A stretch of 27,710 nt of DNA from Alistipes sp. CAG:514. Its GTDB lineage: Bacteria > Bacteroidota > Bacteroidia > Bacteroidales > UBA932. The notes under the pieces are model-generated. The model was not told where the DNA came from. It did not search any database and saw only the letters and a program-made list of their open reading frames with translations. The position numbers were made by a program, and so were the translations under genes. Positions 1 to 7,393 of the stretch are shown one piece after another. Location of the stretch: NCBI GenBank assembly GCA_000431015.1, contig HF985999.1, positions 43,073-70,782 of the forward strand, given 5' to 3'. The stretch's first letter is position 1, and the number at the start of each line of letters is the position of its first letter.

Positions 1-140
1 CCCTCCCGTACGCAAAACCGCCCTATCTGCTCACGAGACCCTGCGTTGGCACCCTCCCGTACGCAAAACCGCCCTATCTGCTCACGGGACCCTGCGTTGG
101 CACCTTCCCGTACACAAAACTGCCCTATCTGCTCACGAGA
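1..140. repeat. Tandem array A, 51-bp units (at least three copies)
   Basis: Three copies follow one another with a period of 51 bp. Each has a conserved 35-bp core, at 4-38, 55-89 and 106-140, beginning TCCCGTACGCAAAA and ending GCTCACGAGA or GCTCACGGGA. The array touches the left edge, so more copies may lie outside. Its core matches that of the array at 4662-4910 at about 28 of 35 positions. The core ends can pair (TCCCGT with ACGGGA in copy 2), so each unit may form a hairpin. A further inverted repeat, GCTCACG/CGTGAGC at 131-150, closes the array. It lies beyond the 3' end of aroE. The whole unit repeats, so it is not a CRISPR. Confidence 0.9.
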
Positions 141-231
141 GTCCGTGAGCCTCTCTGGTCGCGGAATTTGTCGGGGTTTCCGCCCTTGTGGTTCGGCAGG
201 CTCGCCAACCGGGTTAGGCCGGCTCGTGGCT

Positions 232-1158
232 TTACTTCAGGAAATCACTCATGGCCTTCAGGTCGGGCTGGAGGCCGGTCATCAGAGGGTAGCCTGTGAG
301 GGCCTGGTACAGGAGCCAGCGGTGACCGGAGATGTAAGTGCAGTCTGCGGCGGCGAGTTTCATACGGGCCTCGTCGTCGAAGGAAGGAGTCTTGTAGTTG
401 GCCTCCAGTATGACCTTATGCTGTCCGGCATCCTCACCGGCGAAGTCATCGGCGGTAAACTCGGCGATTTCCGGCAGAGCCATAGGCAGGGTGTAGATAA
501 CCAGGTCACATTCCTTCACAGCCTCCTTGAAATCGGAGATTGGATCCGGAAGGAAGCCATATTCAGGCATGTCGTCGGCGATGGCCTGTGCCTTCTCCGG
601 CGTGCGGTTCATCAGAATGGTGGCGAACCCAAGCTCGGCTGCGGCCACGGCAGCAGCCCTCCCCGCACCTCCGCAACCGACCACAAGTGCTTGTGGCTCA
701 CGGCTGAACGTACGGCTGAGTGTCATCAGGAAGAACTGGTGCATCTTCACGAAGAACTTGTCCCCGAAATTGCCGATGAACTCCTCCACGATGCCCGGGA
801 AATAGGCTTCCACGACGGACGTGACGATACCGGTGAAGTCAGAATTGTAAGCCTCGACACCATCGTCACCTTTCACCAGAAGGTTCGTCGCCCCGATCCG
901 CACGACCGGCCCCGAGATGCTTCCCTCGCCCCAGCGGGCCATCTCCAGGACCTTTGAATATGCCAGTTCCTTGAATGGAGCGGTGACGTTGACGGCGGCA
1001 TATTCATCAATGAACCGCTGAAAGGACTTTTCAAAGTCGCCTCCCTCAATCAGATCGTATGAATATTCACCGCCCTTGACACCCTTGTACGCCGCCTCGA
1101 ACAGTGCCGGGCTGCCGGATCCCTTGATCGGATCACCTATGAGACCATATTTCGCCAT
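232..1158 (-). CDS. aroE: Shikimate dehydrogenase
   Basis: This enzyme reduces 3-dehydroshikimate to shikimate with NADPH in the cytoplasmic pathway to chorismate and aromatic amino acids. The substrate-binding S-x-S motif is seen in GSGSPALF (residues 13-20). The catalytic lysine is K63 in NVTAPFKE, and NSD at 105-107 supplies the conserved Asp. The nucleotide-binding Rossmann loop is VVGCGGAGRAAA (159-170), followed by NRT (184-186), typical of NADP binding. At 308 residues it is longer than the usual 250-280. The extra length sits between the catalytic half and the Rossmann fold, about 116-156. The ATG at 1156-1158 lies within the word GGAATATGG. It is divergent from the next gene and followed by array A. 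The family call is firm. Confidence 0.93.
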   Translation of the reverse strand: MAKYGLIGDPIKGSGSPALFEAAYKGVKGGEYSYDLIEGGDFEKSFQRFIDEYAAVNVTAPFKELAYSKVLEMARWGEGSISGPVVRIGATNLLVKGDDGVEAYNSDFTGIVTSVVEAYFPGIVEEFIGNFGDKFFVKMHQFFLMTLSRTFSREPQALVVGCGGAGRAAAVAAAELGFATILMNRTPEKAQAIADDMPEYGFLPDPISDFKEAVKECDLVIYTLPMALPEIAEFTADDFAGEDAGQHKVILEANYKTPSFDDEARMKLAAADCTYISGHRWLLYQALTGYPLMTGLQPDLKAMSDFLK

Positions 1159-1225
1159 ATTCCTAATTCCTTTTTAAGAAGCTATTTTGATCTGTTTGAA
1201 TGTCTTCTCTCCTCAAAGGACATTT

Positions 1226-1256
1226 CAAACAAAAAGATTGATGCGAAGTTAGCAAA
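1226..1256 (-). promoter_or_regulatory. Candidate aroE promoter
   Basis: Read on the minus strand, TTTG (1256-1253) is followed after 19 bp by TTTGTTTG (1233-1226). This is one mismatch from the Bacteroidetes TTTG-N19-TAnnTTTG pattern. The predicted transcript would start near 1220 and give a leader of about 60 nt before the aroE ATG. Confidence 0.4.
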
Positions 1257-1303
1257 CAGCACGGCTTTCTGCAAATCATATTCATATTCACAGAAAAGAA
1301 AAG

Positions 1304-1334
1304 TTTGGATGGCAGGAATTATTTAGTATATTTG
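1304..1334 (+). promoter_or_regulatory. Bacteroidetes-type promoter
   Basis: TTTG at 1304-1307 and TATATTTG at 1327-1334 are separated by 19 bp, an exact fit to the TTTG-N19-TAnnTTTG promoter pattern of Bacteroidetes. Transcription would start near 1340, only about 30 nt before a strong terminator hairpin. Confidence 0.65.
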
Positions 1335-1339
1335 CAACT

Positions 1340-1411
1340 GTCATTTGATAGTATTATTGTAGGACAAACAAGGCGGACATCCGACCCCTTTTCAGGATGT
1401 TCGCCTTTTTT
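1340..1411 (+). ncRNA. Candidate ~70-nt small RNA or attenuated leader
   Basis: The segment is bounded by a good promoter (1304-1334) and a good intrinsic terminator (1370-1411), and it contains no reading frame of note. It could be a free small RNA or the prematurely terminated leader of the membrane-protein gene starting at 1522. I do not recognise it as a known riboswitch or leader family. The boundaries are inferred from the two flanking signals only. Confidence 0.4.
1370..1411 (+). terminator. Intrinsic terminator
   Basis: AAGGCGGACATCC (1370-1382) pairs with GGATGTTCGCCTT (1395-1407), 13 bp with one G-U pair and a 12-nt loop, followed directly by a T run to 1411. It lies about 110 nt upstream of the ATG at 1522, so it could act as an attenuator for that gene. 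Confidence 0.75.
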
Positions 1412-1521
1412 AGATTTCTACCGAGGTGAGGTGGCGTAAATGGTTGAGAAGCCGGGAATCTGTCTGTGGAATGTGTTACAGGCACATATCTTGCTGGCAG
1501 GAGGATGAAATTCTTTTCACT

Positions 1522-2280
1522 ATGAGACTTAGGAATATCTTTGCCGCGATGCTGGCTATTGTCTGCTGCGGCGTTTGCGTTCAGGCTCAGGACAGGATTC
1601 ATCTGCTGGACTCACGGCGTGTCATCGAGGCCAAGGTCATCGAGATAGGGGAGGTTGACATCATCTACAGGCTTTACAACAACCTTGAGGGACCGGACTA
1701 CAGGCTTTCCACATCCAGAATAGAAAGCATTGATTTCGAGAACGGTACAAGGCAGCTGTTCGCAGGCAGGAGGGGATTCGCCACGGGACCGTACGCCGAC
1801 GGCTACATGGACGGCTATGATGACGGATGCCTTGACTACCGTTGGGGACATTACTATTTGCATGACCGCAGAATCCGTCGGCAGGAACTTACCGACTACA
1901 TCGGCTATTCGCTTTACGGAGGGAAATACAGAAAGGCGTCAAATAATTATTTCTGGGGCATGGCACTCACCGGATACGGGGTTCTTGCTCTGATAGCCTC
2001 GACGACCGGGCTTGTTTTTGAAAGCAGGATGAATAGTGATCCTGCTTTCCAAGACGATTTTTTCAAGGATAATTCCAATACGCTAGGCTATGTCCTTGGC
2101 TATGCGACCGGAGCCGCCTGCCTCGGAGTCGGCATTCCTCTCTGGATCAAGGGAGACAGACAGTTGAACGGGATCGCGGACGACTACAACCGCAACTATG
2201 GCCGCCGGAACCTCGGCTACGGTTCTTCACTCACCGTCGGCCCTACCCGTTCGGGAATCGGCCTCGCGCTGAACTTCTAA
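1522..2280 (+). CDS. Secreted/membrane protein of unknown function
   Basis: This is a 252-residue protein with no function that I can name. The ATG at 1522 was chosen over upstream starts because it gives a clean signal peptide (MRLRNIFAAMLAIVCCGVCV, cut near QA/QD). A short beta-rich domain follows: IHLLDSRRVIEAKVIEIG and then YRLSTSRIESIDFENGT. This pattern recurs at the N-terminus of many secreted Bacteroidetes proteins. The middle is rich in Tyr, Gly and Asp. Two hydrophobic stretches, about WGMALTGYGVLALIASTTG and LGYVLGYATGAACLGVGIPL, suggest membrane anchoring near the C-terminus. A six-codon mini-reading frame (1504-1524, MKFFSL) preceded by GAGG ends in TGA overlapping the ATG, which could couple translation. 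A terminator lies upstream at 1370-1411. Confidence 0.75.
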   Translation: MRLRNIFAAMLAIVCCGVCVQAQDRIHLLDSRRVIEAKVIEIGEVDIIYRLYNNLEGPDYRLSTSRIESIDFENGTRQLFAGRRGFATGPYADGYMDGYDDGCLDYRWGHYYLHDRRIRRQELTDYIGYSLYGGKYRKASNNYFWGMALTGYGVLALIASTTGLVFESRMNSDPAFQDDFFKDNSNTLGYVLGYATGAACLGVGIPLWIKGDRQLNGIADDYNRNYGRRNLGYGSSLTVGPTRSGIGLALNF

Positions 2281-2428
2281 ATGATTTGACCTTCGGGCCG
2301 GCTACTGGCTCGCACATCGGTGTGTCTGGTTCTGGCCAACTTGTATGCCCAGCTCTTGCGTCTGGCTTCTCCTCTCGGCTCCTTGCTGAGAATGGAGGTT
2401 AAGTAATTATCTTATTGAGAGATATGTT

Positions 2429-2462
2429 ACCCCGCATCCGGCTGTCCTGGTCGGAGCGGGGT
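2429..2462 (+). terminator. Hairpin in the 2281-2657 intergenic region
   Basis: ACCCCGC (2429-2435) pairs with GCGGGGT (2456-2462), with an inner TCCG/CGGA pair. The tail GAATTATTTC is only weakly T-rich, so terminator strength is doubtful. The rest of 2281-2657 holds no gene or RNA that I recognise. The 100 bp before ssb are AT-rich and probably contain its promoter, but I see no full TTTG...TAnnTTTG match. Confidence 0.4.
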
Positions 2463-2657
2463 GAATTATTTCACTAATTATCAAGAGGTTGGCTTCTGTG
2501 GAAAAAAATGTGTGGAATACTTGGCGGAAGTTGGGGAAAACGGAATATTTTGACTAAATTGCAATGTTTTGGGGCCGTGCGACGGCCTGGACATTTTACA
2601 TGGTAGGCGGCGGGGGAAATCTGCCGCTGACTTAACATAACTAAACACTTTAAGATT

Positions 2658-3224
2658 ATGTCACTGAACAAAGTAATGCTGATCGGTAACGTTGGAAAAG
2701 ACCCGGAAGTACGTTACCTTGATGGAAACAACAACCCTGGTTCGGGAAGCACTAAGGTGGCGACGTTCACCCTTGCGACTACTGAACGCTATCGTGACCG
2801 CAATGGAGAACTTCGAGAGAACACGGAATGGCACAACATCGTTGCCTGGAGGAATTCGGCTGATGTGGCGGAGAAGTACATCCGCAAGGGTACCCAGCTG
2901 TACATCGAAGGAAGGCTCAGGACGCGGTCATGGACAGACCAGACTGGCAACAAGAGGTACACTACCGAGGTAACTGTGGACAATCTGCAGCTTTTGGGCA
3001 AGAAGTCGGACAATCCTGGGGCGCATGATGGCGGGCAGGGTTATGCCCAGGGCGGTTATCAGTCCCAGGGACAGCAAGGGTACGGGCAGCCGGCGGTCCG
3101 GCGGACCCAGGGGCCGATGCAGCAACCGGTGCAACAACCGATGCAACAGCCTGTGCAGCAGGCTCCTGTAAATCCGATCGAGGTGGCGGCGGCGGACATG
3201 CCGCAGGATGACCTCCCGTTCTGA
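2658..3224 (+). CDS. ssb: Single-stranded DNA-binding protein
   Basis: SSB coats single-stranded DNA in replication, repair and recombination and recruits partner proteins by its C-terminal tip. The OB-fold spans about residues 1-115, with the hallmark start LNKVMLIGNVGKDPEVRY and the strand pair WHNIVAWRNSADVAEKYI and GTQLYIEGRLRTRSW. The tail from about 120 to 188 is Gly/Gln-rich and includes a short tandem MQQPVQQPMQQPVQQ (DNA 3116-3165). It ends in the conserved acidic tip DDLPF. The length of 188 is normal for the family. purA follows about 100 bp downstream on the same strand. Confidence 0.97.
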   Translation: MSLNKVMLIGNVGKDPEVRYLDGNNNPGSGSTKVATFTLATTERYRDRNGELRENTEWHNIVAWRNSADVAEKYIRKGTQLYIEGRLRTRSWTDQTGNKRYTTEVTVDNLQLLGKKSDNPGAHDGGQGYAQGGYQSQGQQGYGQPAVRRTQGPMQQPVQQPMQQPVQQAPVNPIEVAAADMPQDDLPF

Positions 3225-3320
3225 TCGAGGCGGCGGCCTGGGTGCGGAGCCTTCTCACAGGTGCGGCGACAGGCGACCGGAACAGTTATTCAGGAATATA
3301 CAAAACGAATATTTTCAAAC

Positions 3321-4586
3321 ATGAGTTCAAAACTTGACGTAGTCCTTGGCCTCCAGTGGGGAGACGAAGGAAAAGGTAAGATTGTGGATGTGCTTGCAGG
3401 CCGCTATCCGGCGGTGGCGAGATTCCAGGGCGGCCCGAACGCCGGGCATTCCCTGCATTTCGACGGCAAGAACTTCGTGGTCCGCAGCATTCCTTCAGGA
3501 ATATTCCGTGAAGGCTCCACCAACATCATCGGAAGCGGTGTCGTTCTGGATCCGATCACGCTGAGGGAGGAATGCGCGAACGTGGAGAAGATGAACATCG
3601 ACCCTAAGAAGAAGTTGTTCATCTCCAAGAAGGCGCACCTGATTCTTCCGACCCACAGGCTTCTGGACGCGGCCTACGAGGCTGCGGCTGGGAAGGGCAA
3701 GATCGGCTCCACGCTGAAAGGCATCGGACCGACCTACACCGACAAGATCAGCAGGCACGGTCTCAGGGTCGGCGACATCCTTGCTCCAGACTTCAAGGAG
3801 AGGTTCGGGAAGCTCAAGGCCAGACATCTACAGTTGCTCTCAGACCTTCATTTCGAATGTGACCCTGAAAAGGACGAGGCCGAGTGGATGAGCGCCATCG
3901 AGTTCCTTAAGGGATTCAATCTGATTGACTGTGAGTATTTTGTCAACAAATGGCTGGAGGATAAGCCGATGCTCGCCGAAGGTGCCCAGGGCTCGATGCT
4001 CGATGTCGACTACGGCTCCTATCCGTTCGTGACATCCTCGTCCACGACCGTCGGCGGAGTCTGCACCGGATTGGGAGTCGCCCCGTCAAAGGTCGGAAGG
4101 GTCTTCGGAATATTCAAGGCCTACTGCACCCGTGTGGGCAGCGGTCCGTTCCCGACGGAGCTTTTCGACGAGACAGGTGAGAGACTGCGTCAGGTAGGAC
4201 ACGAGTTCGGTGCTGTCACAGGTCGTCCTCGCCGCTGCGGATGGCTGGATCTCGTGGCTTTGAAATACACCGTGATGATCGACGGCGTGACCGACCTCAT
4301 CATGATGAAGTCTGACTGTCTGGATGATTTCGAGACGATCAAGGTTTGCACCTCCTACAAGGTGGACGGCGTTGAGACCGACCAGGTTCCGTTTGATATC
4401 GCCGCCGAGATCGAGCCGGTCTACACCGAGTTCCCAGGCTGGAAGAAAGACCTGACGGAAATCCGCAAGGAAAGCGAGCTCCCGCAGGAATTCAAGGACT
4501 ACATTCGCTTCATGGAGGGCTACCTCGGTGTCCCGATCAGCATAATCTCCCTCGGCCCGGACCGCGAGGCCACCATCGAGCGCTAA
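3321..4586 (+). CDS. purA: Adenylosuccinate synthetase
   Basis: PurA joins IMP and aspartate using GTP to form adenylosuccinate, the first step from IMP to AMP. Seen in order are the P-loop LQWGDEGKGKIVD, FQGGPNAGHS, the IMP-binding IGSTLKGIGPTYTDK, AEGAQGSMLDVDYGSYPF, VGSGPFPTEL and TGRPRRCGWLD, with a C-terminal SLGPDREATI. The ATG at 3321 gives 421 residues, the family norm. Upstream alternative starts would add a tail with no homology. Two Ile-Phe pairs are written ATA TTC within GAATATTC words (3499 and 4108), though ATC is the usual Ile codon here. A hairpin follows the stop. Confidence 0.97.
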   Translation: MSSKLDVVLGLQWGDEGKGKIVDVLAGRYPAVARFQGGPNAGHSLHFDGKNFVVRSIPSGIFREGSTNIIGSGVVLDPITLREECANVEKMNIDPKKKLFISKKAHLILPTHRLLDAAYEAAAGKGKIGSTLKGIGPTYTDKISRHGLRVGDILAPDFKERFGKLKARHLQLLSDLHFECDPEKDEAEWMSAIEFLKGFNLIDCEYFVNKWLEDKPMLAEGAQGSMLDVDYGSYPFVTSSSTTVGGVCTGLGVAPSKVGRVFGIFKAYCTRVGSGPFPTELFDETGERLRQVGHEFGAVTGRPRRCGWLDLVALKYTVMIDGVTDLIMMKSDCLDDFETIKVCTSYKVDGVETDQVPFDIAAEIEPVYTEFPGWKKDLTEIRKESELPQEFKDYIRFMEGYLGVPISIISLGPDREATIER

Positions 4587-4608
4587 GATCAAGACTCTAC
4601 ATCGCAGC

Positions 4609-4640
4609 ACCCCCGAAAGTCAACTTTAACTTCCGGGGGT
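4609..4640 (+). terminator. Hairpin after purA
   Basis: ACCCCCGAAAGT (4609-4620) pairs with ACTTCCGGGGGT (4629-4640), 11 of 12 pairs, with an 8-nt loop. No T run follows, but its place 23 nt after the purA stop fits a terminator. Confidence 0.5.
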
Positions 4641-4661
4641 ATGTAGTGTACGCCCAGTGGG

Positions 4662-4910
4662 CTGCTGCCTAGGTCTCTCGTACGCAAAATCGGCCTTCTC
4701 GCTCACGGGAGGCTGCTGCCTAGGTCTCTCGTGCGCAGAACCTGCCTTCTCGCTCACGGGATGCTGCCTAGGTCTCTCGTGCGCAGAACCGGCCTTCTCG
4801 CTCACGGGATGCTGCCTAGGTCTCTCGTGCGCAGAACCTGCCTTCTCGCTCACGGGATGCTGCCTAGGTCTCTCGTGCGCAGAACCGGCCTTCTTGCTCA
4901 CGGGAAGCTG
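4662..4910. repeat. Tandem array B, five 48-51-bp units
   Basis: Five units start with CTGCCTAGG at 4665, 4716, 4764, 4812 and 4860, spaced 51, 48, 48 and 48 bp. A 35-bp core lies at 4676-4710, 4727-4761, 4775-4809, 4823-4857 and 4871-4905. The core shares about 28 of 35 positions with the cores of array A at the left edge. The core ends TCTCGTG and CACGGGA pair with one G-U, so each unit can form a hairpin of about 10 bp. Unit lengths are multiples of three, and no stops occur in at least one frame of each strand. The array lies between the convergent purA and the barrel gene. I treat it as non-coding. Confidence 0.92.
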
Positions 4911-4937
4911 CCGGGGCAGGTGTGTGAGGCTGCGGCA

Positions 4938-5981
4938 TCAGAGACTCAATGTCAGGCCGATGGCCCAGTGCTTGAAGCCGGGCCAGTAGTCGGTGTCCAT
5001 GATGTTCATCGGGGAATATTTCGCATATACTCCCACATCCCGGAAATTGAGCTGGAACATCACATCGACGGTGGCGAGATTGCAGTGCGCCCTCTTGTAC
5101 TTGTTCTTCTGCTTCTCATCGTTCAGCCGGTACTTGTTCACAATTGAGCTGCTGGCGTTGAGATTGACCACAGGACCGACGGAGAAGCCGACACCACGGT
5201 AAGCGTTGACACTAAGGATAAGCGGGAAGGTGACGCTGAACACTCTCAGCTTGGACACTTTAGGCTCGGCTTTCTCAGGCCATCCTCCGATCCGGATGTT
5301 CCCATCGTCATCTTTTGTCATCATTCCGCTCTTGGTCATGGCGAAATTCTTCCAGGAAAACCCGAGACCGTAGTTGAATGTCACGGAGCGCGATAGTTTG
5401 AAGTCATCGGTGCACAGATTCAGGAACACCTCGTACGAGCGTTGGGTTTTGAAATCCGGATTGCCCGAGTTGACATTCAGCAATGCCATGCCGAAATTGC
5501 CCGGCTCAACCTTATAGCGATGCCCGTATGATTTGGTCACCACCTTGCTGTAGAAAGGCACGTTGAAATCCAATCTGGAAAAGGCTCCATCCTCAGTCCT
5601 GTCCTTGCCGAAGGACAAGCTGAACCGCGTTGTGTCCTTGATGTCGATCTTGGAATTCGTATAGGTGTACGTGAAGGATGTGTCACACTCGGATCCGAAA
5701 ATCTCCATCTTGTAGTAGACCTCTTTTTTAGGATCATAATGCTGTTTGACGGAATCAGGGCTATAGACAATCAGCAAGGAATCAGACATATAGTTCAACT
5801 TTTTTCCATCGGAGTTGTAACGGACCTTGACACCCGGCTTCTTTTTCTGAACTTTCACCGTATCAGCCGGATCGATGATTTTGAATTCAGAACGACGTGT
5901 GGCACGTGTCTGAGCTGACGCGATGTGGACGCACAGCAGCGACACAAGTAAAACTGTAAATAACCTCTTCATATTCTTCAT
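4938..5981 (-). CDS. Probable outer-membrane beta-barrel protein, last gene of the sigma operon
   Basis: This protein has 347 residues. It begins with a signal peptide (KRLFTVLLVSLLCVHIASA, cut before Q24). The mature part has alternating strands such as FSLSFGKDRT, RSVTFNYGLGFSW, RVFSVTFPLILSVNAY and FQLNFRDVGVYAKYSP. It ends HWAIGLTLSL, like the last strand of an outer-membrane barrel. I cannot assign a named family. ATG codons at 5981 and 5972 are both possible starts. It lies 2 bp after the small secreted protein gene and downstream of an ECF sigma factor and anti-sigma candidate, so it is probably part of that regulon's output or sensing arm. The barrel call is inference from strand pattern and termini. 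Confidence 0.7.
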   Translation of the reverse strand: MKNMKRLFTVLLVSLLCVHIASAQTRATRRSEFKIIDPADTVKVQKKKPGVKVRYNSDGKKLNYMSDSLLIVYSPDSVKQHYDPKKEVYYKMEIFGSECDTSFTYTYTNSKIDIKDTTRFSLSFGKDRTEDGAFSRLDFNVPFYSKVVTKSYGHRYKVEPGNFGMALLNVNSGNPDFKTQRSYEVFLNLCTDDFKLSRSVTFNYGLGFSWKNFAMTKSGMMTKDDDGNIRIGGWPEKAEPKVSKLRVFSVTFPLILSVNAYRGVGFSVGPVVNLNASSSIVNKYRLNDEKQKNKYKRAHCNLATVDVMFQLNFRDVGVYAKYSPMNIMDTDYWPGFKHWAIGLTLSL

Positions 5982-5983
5982 TA

Positions 5984-6523
5984 TTATCTTTGCTTGAACA
6001 TTTTCTTAAGGTCGTTCATGGTGGCCTTGCCCCTGAGATAGACCACAGTCACGTAGGCCTGCTTAAACGGTCCTCGGGCATTCTCGTCCAGCTCATAGCC
6101 CACCACGGTGTTGCCGGCGGAATCCTGCGTGACCTTTTCCTTTCCTATTCCCTTGATCTGGAAGCCAATATATTCATTCTCCCCGCTTCCGTCCGCCCGC
6201 AGCCTCAAAAGGGCATAGTACATCTGCCCTCCGAAGTAGTCGATCTTCCGGTCAAGCGCATTACGGGAATCAGCCTCCACCAAAGACGCAACCCTGTCAA
6301 TCGCCTGGGATCCCGCCTTGAAGCTGATGCTGCGGAAATACTTCAGGTTGTAGGGTTTGAGATCCGAGCCGCTCACCTCCGACATGGAGATCCTGGACAT
6401 GTCCGAGACATCCAGGATGGAGCCGCTGAACAGGCTGTCAATCTGAAGTCCCTTCTGGGCGTGAGCCGCAACCAGGGTCAGAAGGCATAGAAACGCTGTC
6501 AAAAGAACTCTTTGTCTCATCAT
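5984..6523 (-). CDS. Small secreted protein of the sigma operon, unknown function
   Basis: This 179-residue protein has a signal peptide (MRQRVLLTAFLCLLTLVAAH, cut near AQ/KG). The mature domain includes KPYNLKYFRSISFK and ends YVTVVYLRGKATMNDLKKMF. This resembles small periplasmic proteins that follow ECF sigma factors in Bacteroides. I recall the DUF6108 group but cannot confirm it. The start codon overlaps the stop of the anti-sigma candidate by 4 bp (ATGA), so translation is probably coupled. No catalytic motif is visible. It most likely acts in the periplasm together with the barrel protein encoded 2 bp downstream. Confidence 0.72.
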   Translation of the reverse strand: MMRQRVLLTAFLCLLTLVAAHAQKGLQIDSLFSGSILDVSDMSRISMSEVSGSDLKPYNLKYFRSISFKAGSQAIDRVASLVEADSRNALDRKIDYFGGQMYYALLRLRADGSGENEYIGFQIKGIGKEKVTQDSAGNTVVGYELDENARGPFKQAYVTVVYLRGKATMNDLKKMFKQR

Positions 6524-6945
6524 TTTCCGAATATTTCGTTTAACTGTTCATCCACGTCAGTTCCGCCGGAGAAAAGGTCGGCAAGGATGCAATCGACATC
6601 GTTCATCACAACCTCCCTGTCAGTCACTTTCTGCCCTCCGACATACGCGACGCAAACATTTTCCTTATTGTAGACACTCACTCCAAGAGTTATGAATATG
6701 CCGGCGCAGACTGCCGCGGCGACCCGAAGCCAGACGGCGCGGCGACTCCTCTTCCGTGAATATTCATTCGTCTTCTTCCGTGAGAGGGACTTGCCGACGG
6801 CGAAGTAGCCCATCACCGCGCGCGCTTCGGAATATTCAGGAGCCTGTCCCTCCGGCGAGGAGAGAAAGTCCTTGAGTCTCAGTTCCTCCGCTTCGGAAAG
6901 GGTCCCGTCGAAGTACCGTTTGATATATTCATTCATCTGTCTCAT
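6520..6945 (-). CDS. Anti-sigma factor candidate, single-pass membrane protein
   Basis: This protein has 141 residues. The N-terminal cytoplasmic part opens MNEYIKRYFDGTLSEAEELR, the helical start common to small Bacteroidetes anti-sigma proteins. A basic stretch (RKKTNEYSRKRSRR) precedes one membrane helix at about 71-92. A periplasmic tail of about 50 residues with two Cys and several acidic residues follows. It overlaps the end of the sigma gene by 17 bp, or 8 bp if Met4 is used. This is the standard arrangement for a sigma/anti-sigma pair. No zinc-binding HxxxCxxC motif is present, so it is not the classic ZAS type. Function is inferred from topology and context. Confidence 0.7.
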   Translation of the reverse strand: MRQMNEYIKRYFDGTLSEAEELRLKDFLSSPEGQAPEYSEARAVMGYFAVGKSLSRKKTNEYSRKRSRRAVWLRVAAAVCAGIFITLGVSVYNKENVCVAYVGGQKVTDREVVMNDVDCILADLFSGGTDVDEQLNEIFGK

Positions 6946-7393
6946 TTCTGAATTTGTCCCTTAAAATCTTTCTTGCTCTTGAGATGTGCATCCGGACCGC
7001 CTCCTGCCGCATCCCAAGGTCTTTGGCGATGCGCTCGAAGGATTGCCCTTCGTATTCGTGCTTTCTGACGATAAGCTTCTGGAGTTCAGTCAGCTCGCTG
7101 TCAACCGAGGCCTCGACTTTCCGGAACAGAGCCTCCCGTTCCGCCGCGTCACTTCCTTCGTCCTCGATCTGCCGTCCGTCGATGCTGACCTGCCGGGGGT
7201 GCCTCTCCGCCTTGCGGAACTCGTCGATCTCCAGGTTCCTGCCCGTCCGCGAGAGCAGCCCGACCGCCTCCCTGACGCTTCCGACCTTGTACTTTCCACC
7301 CCACAGCCGACAGAAGGCATCCTGTAAGGTGTCTTCCGATTTCCACCGGCCCCGAAGGGCCAGGAACGCTTCTGTGAGAAAGTCACTCGTCAT
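6929..7393 (-). CDS. ECF-type RNA polymerase sigma factor
   Basis: An alternative sigma factor that directs RNA polymerase to a small regulon. Region 2 is seen as SEDTLQDAFCRLW (about 19-31) and LLSRTGRNLEIDEFRKAER (about 46-64). Region 4 (about 100-148) holds the helix-turn-helix SFERIAKDLGMRQEAVRMHI with the HISRARKILR ending. At 154 residues it is short, with the start of region 2 abbreviated compared with the usual 170-190. It leads a four-gene operon with anti-sigma, secreted and barrel genes, all overlapping or nearly so. The leader has an inverted repeat CGGGAA/TTCCCG (7428-7433 and 7445-7450) that could be regulatory. The target stress or ligand is unknown. Confidence 0.88.
   Translation of the reverse strand: MTSDFLTEAFLALRGRWKSEDTLQDAFCRLWGGKYKVGSVREAVGLLSRTGRNLEIDEFRKAERHPRQVSIDGRQIEDEGSDAAEREALFRKVEASVDSELTELQKLIVRKHEYEGQSFERIAKDLGMRQEAVRMHISRARKILRDKFRNETDE

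Noticed and set aside
1..140. Possible CRISPR at the left edge, and the same for 4662-4910.
   Set aside because: The sequence between the cores is repeated as well, so there are no unique spacers, and no cas genes are nearby.
46..957. Plus-strand open frame through array A and opposite aroE.
   Set aside because: aroE on the other strand has full catalytic motifs. This frame has none.
4626..4989. Repeat proteins readable on both strands of array B (SEKAGSAHERPRQHPV on minus, CCLGLSCAEPAFSLTG on plus).
   Set aside because: Open frames are forced by 48/51-bp units without stops. There is no promoter, and the array lies between convergent genes, so I treat it as DNA repeat only.
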